From contig JAUNGT010000004.1 in assembly GCA_030524455.1 (NCBI GenBank), forward strand, positions 1 to 64,000: DNA of 64,000 nucleotides. Direction: 5' to 3'. Both the position numbers and the translations under genes were made by a program. The DNA is from Eubacteriales bacterium. Lineage in GTDB: Bacteria > Bacillota > Clostridia > Lachnospirales > Lachnospiraceae. Under the pieces are notes generated by a model. The model was not told the origin of the DNA. It was given only the letters and a program-made list of their open reading frames with translations, and searched no databases. Positions 61,123 to 64,000 of this stretch are shown piece by piece (the stretch's first letter is position 1; each line of letters opens with the position of its first letter).

Positions 61123-61683
61123 TCACAACAGTATGCTCCAGAACATCCCCTTCATAACGGGTGTCAGAAACAGTGCCGCCGCCAGGGCCGATACGGTCAG
61201 GGCGGCGCACTCTTTTTTCAGGGAAGGGAAGCGCTCCAGGCTGCCGTCAGGCAGCAGACAGACACTTCTGACGCCGGGGGCGAGGGCGGAAAAGAGCCGG
61301 AACAGGCCGTAGCCCGCCAGGATCCCCAGCGTGTCGGCGCACAGGCCGGCCAGGCCGGAGCTGCGCAGCGAGAAAAGGTGCAGCGCCTCCACCGCGAGGG
61401 AAAGCCCCAGCCCGTAGAAAGCGCAGTGCGGCAGCCGCTGAAAAGGGGAAAACAGCAGCGGCAGCAGAAGCCCCGCGGGAAGAAACAGCAAAAGCCGTTC
61501 CGGCACGCCGGCGACGGACAGAGCGGCCGTCAGGGCACAGCAAAGCAGACCGTCCCCGATCAGATGCTTTAAGGGCAGGGACGGGATCACTCTGCGCGCC
61601 AGGATCTCCAGCAGGATGAGAAAGGGCAGTACGGCGAACACGCCGGAAGCCACATCTATTGCAGTCGAAAATAATCGAAACAT
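61123..61683 (-). CDS. VanZ-like membrane protein
   Basis: A 186-residue protein with about five hydrophobic segments; the phrase SLAVEALHLFSLRSSGLAGLCADTLGILAGYGLF follows the VanZ layout (acidic residue, then D..GI..GY). VanZ proteins are linked to glycopeptide tolerance in some species, but most homologues have no known role. AGAGGAA lies before the start. Unusually GC-rich with many Leu/Ala. Divergent from ahcY. Confidence 0.72.
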   Translation of the reverse strand: MFRLFSTAIDVASGVFAVLPFLILLEILARRVIPSLPLKHLIGDGLLCCALTAALSVAGVPERLLLFLPAGLLLPLLFSPFQRLPHCAFYGLGLSLAVEALHLFSLRSSGLAGLCADTLGILAGYGLFRLFSALAPGVRSVCLLPDGSLERFPSLKKECAALTVSALAAALFLTPVMKGMFWSILL

Positions 61684-61722
61684 AAGCGGTTCCTCTCTGT
61701 TGCATGATACGATACTTCCCTG

Positions 61723-61751
61723 ATGGTAGCAGGGAAATGTGAATATGTGGA
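61723..61751 (-). promoter_or_regulatory. Promoter of the VanZ-like gene
   Basis: On the minus strand TGcTACCAT (-10 at 61723-61728) with TCCACA 17 bases upstream. Confidence 0.4.
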
Positions 61752-61790
61752 AAAGAGTTTTTTAAGAATCTCTGTAGAAACAGAAACTGT

Positions 61791-61819
61791 TTGCAAAACA
61801 CCGACACTTTTGCTACCAT
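61791..61819 (+). promoter_or_regulatory. Promoter of the adenosylhomocysteinase gene
   Basis: TTGCAA (61791-61796), 17 bases, extended TGcTACCAT (-10 at 61814-61819); the same 9-base -10 as the divergent promoter, 44 bases before the start codon. Confidence 0.62.
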
Positions 61820-61862
61820 GGATGCAGATGAAACGTAAGCGCATTTTTTGGAGGAAAGACAA

Positions 61863-63110
61863 ATGAGCAGTGAAATCAGAGATATCAATTTAGCCGCTTC
61901 CGGCGAGCAGAAGATCGAGTGGGTAAAGAGAAACTGCGATCTTTTAAGAATGCTGGAGGAGGAGTTTTCCAGGACGAAGCCCTTTGCAGGGAAGAAGATT
62001 ACCCTTTCCGTGCATCTGGAGGCCAAAACCGCTTACCTTTGCAAGGTGCTGGCGGCCGGCGGAGCGCAGATGTTTGTGACCGGCTCCAACCCGCTGTCCA
62101 CCCAGGATGATGTGGCGGCGGCGCTGGTGAAGGCAGGCCTGGAGGTACATGCCTGGTACGGAGCGAACGAGGAGGAGTACAACCGTCATATTCACGCGGC
62201 GCTGGCGGCAGGTCCCAACATCGTGATCGACGACGGCGGCGACCTGGTGCATATGCTGCACACGGAGATGACGGAGCTGATCCCGGACATCATCGGCGGC
62301 TGCGAGGAGACGACCACCGGAATCATCCGCCTGGAAGCAATGAACCGGGCAGGGGAGCTGCGCTTCCCCATGGTGCGCGTCAACAATGCGGACTGCAAGC
62401 ACTTTTTTGATAACCGCTATGGCACCGGCCAGTCCGTGTGGGACGGCGTGATGCGCACCACGAACCTGATCGTTGCGGGCAAAAATGTGGTCGTGGCCGG
62501 ATACGGCTGGTGCGGCAAGGGTGTGGCGATGCGCGCCAAGGGACTGGGCGCGAAGGTGATCGTGACGGAGATTAATCCGGTGAAGGCGATCGAGGCGGTG
62601 ATGGACGGCTTTGAGGTGATGCCGATGAAGGAAGCGGCAAAGCTTGGCGATTTCTTCGTGACGGTGACGGGCTGCGACAAGGTGATCGACGCAGAGGACT
62701 TCATGGAGATGAAGGAGGGCGCGATCCTGTGCAATGCCGGACATTTCGACTGCGAGATCGACATGGCAGGCCTGCGCGGAATGGCGGTGGAGTCCAGGGA
62801 GATGCGCAAAAATATTATGGGCTATAAGCTGCCAAACGGCCGCTGGATCTTTGTGCTGGGCGAGGGACGCCTGGTGAATCTGGCCTGCGGCGACGGACAT
62901 CCGGCGGAGATCATGGACATGAGCTTTGCGATCCAGGCGCTGTCCGCGAAGTATCTGGTGGAGCACGGCAGCGAGCTGACCGAGAAGCTGATCGACGTTC
63001 CCCGCTCAGTGGACGAGGACGTTGCCGCCCGCAAGCTCGCCTTCCTCGGCAAAAAAATCGACAGCCTGACTGCAGAGCAGGAGGCCTATCTGAACAAGGG
63101 GCTGGCGTGA
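61863..63110 (+). CDS. ahcY: S-adenosylhomocysteine hydrolase
   Basis: A 415-residue NAD-dependent enzyme that splits S-adenosylhomocysteine to adenosine and homocysteine. FAGKKITLSVHLEAKTAYLCKVLAAGGA near the start, IIDDGGDLVHMLH-like DDGGD, VNNADCKHFFDNRYGTGQSVWDG, NAD site VAGYGWCGKGVAMRAKGLG, and NAGHFDCEID. It is the short bacterial/archaeal type lacking the ~40-residue insert. GGAGG lies 8 bases before ATG. No luxS or MTA nucleosidase is adjacent. Confidence 0.96.
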   Translation: MSSEIRDINLAASGEQKIEWVKRNCDLLRMLEEEFSRTKPFAGKKITLSVHLEAKTAYLCKVLAAGGAQMFVTGSNPLSTQDDVAAALVKAGLEVHAWYGANEEEYNRHIHAALAAGPNIVIDDGGDLVHMLHTEMTELIPDIIGGCEETTTGIIRLEAMNRAGELRFPMVRVNNADCKHFFDNRYGTGQSVWDGVMRTTNLIVAGKNVVVAGYGWCGKGVAMRAKGLGAKVIVTEINPVKAIEAVMDGFEVMPMKEAAKLGDFFVTVTGCDKVIDAEDFMEMKEGAILCNAGHFDCEIDMAGLRGMAVESREMRKNIMGYKLPNGRWIFVLGEGRLVNLACGDGHPAEIMDMSFAIQALSAKYLVEHGSELTEKLIDVPRSVDEDVAARKLAFLGKKIDSLTAEQEAYLNKGLA

Positions 63111-63135
63111 CAGAAATCCTGAGGGGGACCGGCGA

Positions 63136-63513
63136 ATGACAGCATTGGAATTTATTCATAAGCATCTGGAGGATGAGGACGGCTGCGAGTGCATGATACT
63201 GCCCGACGGGACGGTGGAGGAGCCGCAGCCCTCCCACCTGAATTTTCTGGTGGAGCGGACGGGACGGCCCGCCGCCTGGCTGCACGGCAGAATGGAAAAA
63301 AGCATGGAGCCGCTTTTCTGGCTGGTGGAGTATACAGGCTGTATGTCCGTGTGGCAGACCCGCGTGGTCTCGCCCTCTGCGCCCACGCAGGCACAGCTGG
63401 ATACGCTGGAGGAGCTGCACGACGCGGCCCTGCTTTCTCCGCGGTATCTTCTGGAAAAGCCGGACGAAAGCTACGCAGGCAGCGTAAAGCGTGCGAAGAC
63501 AGAGCCGGTGTGA
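63136..63513 (+). CDS. Conserved hypothetical protein
   Basis: A 125-residue soluble protein, no recognised family. Starts MTALEFIHKHL with a short helix, then CECMILPDGTVEEPQPSHLNFL and a Trp/Glu-rich middle. GAGGGGG lies before the ATG, and it begins 25 bases after ahcY, so it is probably co-transcribed with it. Confidence 0.72.
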   Translation: MTALEFIHKHLEDEDGCECMILPDGTVEEPQPSHLNFLVERTGRPAAWLHGRMEKSMEPLFWLVEYTGCMSVWQTRVVSPSAPTQAQLDTLEELHDAALLSPRYLLEKPDESYAGSVKRAKTEPV

Positions 63514-63540
63514 GCCCAAATTTACAATAAAAACCAAAAC

Positions 63541-63581
63541 CCCGGTGTGCCGCCTCTTGGTGAAGCGGCACACCGGGTTTT
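63541..63581. terminator. Bidirectional terminator
   Basis: Perfect 13-base stem CCCGGTGTGCCGC/GCGGCACACCGGG with an 11-base loop, TTTT after it and A-rich sequence before it; serves the convergent ahcY unit and NADH peroxidase gene. Confidence 0.85.
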
Positions 63582-63608
63582 AAAATTGGAAAGCTACCGG
63601 AAAGGAGC

Positions 63609-64000
63609 TTATTTCTCCTCGCCGAAATATCTCTTCAGCAGGCCTGCGAACGCCTTGCCGTGACGAGCCTCGTCGCGTGCCATCTCATGAACGGTGTCAT
63701 GGATTGCATCCAGGTTCAGAGCCTTTGCTCTCTTAGCCAGATCGGTCTTGCCGGCGGTAGCGCCGTTCTCCGCCTCGACTCTCATCTCCAGGTTCTTCTT
63801 GGTGGAAGGGGTAACAACCTCGCCCAGCAGCTCAGCGAACTTGGAAGCATGCTCAGCCTCCTCGAAGGCTGCCTTCTCCCAGTACAGGCCGATCTCAGGA
63901 TAGCCCTCTCTGTGAGCAACGCGAGCCATTGCCAGGTACATACCAACCTCGGAGCACTCGCCCTCGAAGTTTGCACGAAGATCCTTCACGATATCTTCGG
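63609..64000 (-). CDS. NADH peroxidase / reverse rubrerythrin-type ferritin-like protein, 5' end outside window
   Basis: The last ~130 residues of a ferritin-like di-iron protein. The frame is open to the window edge (residues [19 protein letters not shown]), so a GTG at 63989 is not the true start. Di-iron ligands are seen in [34 protein letters not shown] and [18 protein letters not shown]. The whole protein probably has an N-terminal rubredoxin domain beyond the window; the family reduces hydrogen peroxide with NADH in anaerobes. Confidence 0.88.
   Translation of the reverse strand, partial: EDIVKDLRANFEGECSEVGMYLAMARVAHREGYPEIGLYWEKAAFEEAEHASKFAELLGEVVTPSTKKNLEMRVEAENGATAGKTDLAKRAKALNLDAIHDTVHEMARDEARHGKAFAGLLKRYFGEEK

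Overview
The window looks like chromosomal DNA of a GC-rich Firmicute of the family Lachnospiraceae (gut Clostridia). This is inferred from Gram-positive ribosome-binding sites, LplB/YtcP-type sugar permeases, a BofA-family sporulation-type gene beside a DUF2508 gene, a monoderm-style Tad pilus locus with Flp1, DUF5702 and DUF6382-FHA proteins, Rpn-type and AAA-ATPase-like nuclease genes, and rubredoxin-type NADH peroxidase. The species is not determinable from what I can see. No tRNA, rRNA, CRISPR array or complete insertion sequence was found.

Layout. 1-9.4 kb: a glycan-use cluster with a divergent AraC regulator, a HAD-GH105 fusion, a GH38 alpha-mannosidase, two ABC permeases and a lipoprotein solute-binding protein, closed by a terminator. 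9.4-13.3 kb: conserved small genes (YczE-like, YwlG/UPF0340, MgtC, YhfC-type membrane protease, XRE regulator). 13.5-17.2 kb: fructokinase, then an MBOAT plus SGNH-like pair typical of surface O-acylation; the MBOAT gene carries a cluster of DnaA-box-like sequences. 17.3-19.5 kb: AT-richer patch with an Rpn-family gene whose N-terminus is reached only through a -1 frame change at A AAA AAG, an Hsp20 gene under a CIRCE/HrcA element, and an orphan UPF0175 gene. 19.6-25.9 kb: cupin, aldo/keto reductase, Ntn-hydrolase, ABC-F ATPase, formate/nitrite channel, HD hydrolase and a small membrane protein.

26.0-32.6 kb: three ECF sigma factors, each followed by a membrane-anchored partner (BIg21-type, RsiV/DUF3298-type, DUF4367-type), interrupted by a 37-residue membrane peptide, a PepD dipeptidase and an XRE regulator. 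32.7-38.9 kb: a small secreted protein, a two-gene lower-GC unit (GNAT plus a 616-residue coiled-coil protein of no recognised family), and a TPR protein with a degenerate AAA module. 39-41 kb: glycogen branching enzyme and DUF2508. 41.3-41.7 kb is a non-coding tract of palindromic and direct repeats, followed by bofA.

42.0-51.1 kb: a ten-gene Tad/Flp pilus operon (CpaE-like, CpaF, TadB, TadC with a large insert, Flp1, DUF5702, two TadE-like proteins, prepilin peptidase, DUF6382-FHA). 51.2-56.9 kb: rhomboid, HIT, MurG, TSCPD protein, membrane protein, Pgi and a D-2-hydroxyacid dehydrogenase. 56.9-59.8 kb: Gfo/Idh/MocA oxidoreductase and sugar isomerase with a divergent AraC regulator. 59.8-64.0 kb: an AAA-ATPase-like protein that seems to have lost its nuclease core, a VanZ-like protein, S-adenosylhomocysteinase, a hypothetical protein and the 3' part of a rubrerythrin-type NADH peroxidase cut by the window end. 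Best leads for something new are the frameshifted Rpn gene, the intragenic DnaA-box array, the GNAT/coiled-coil unit, and the modified Tad proteins.
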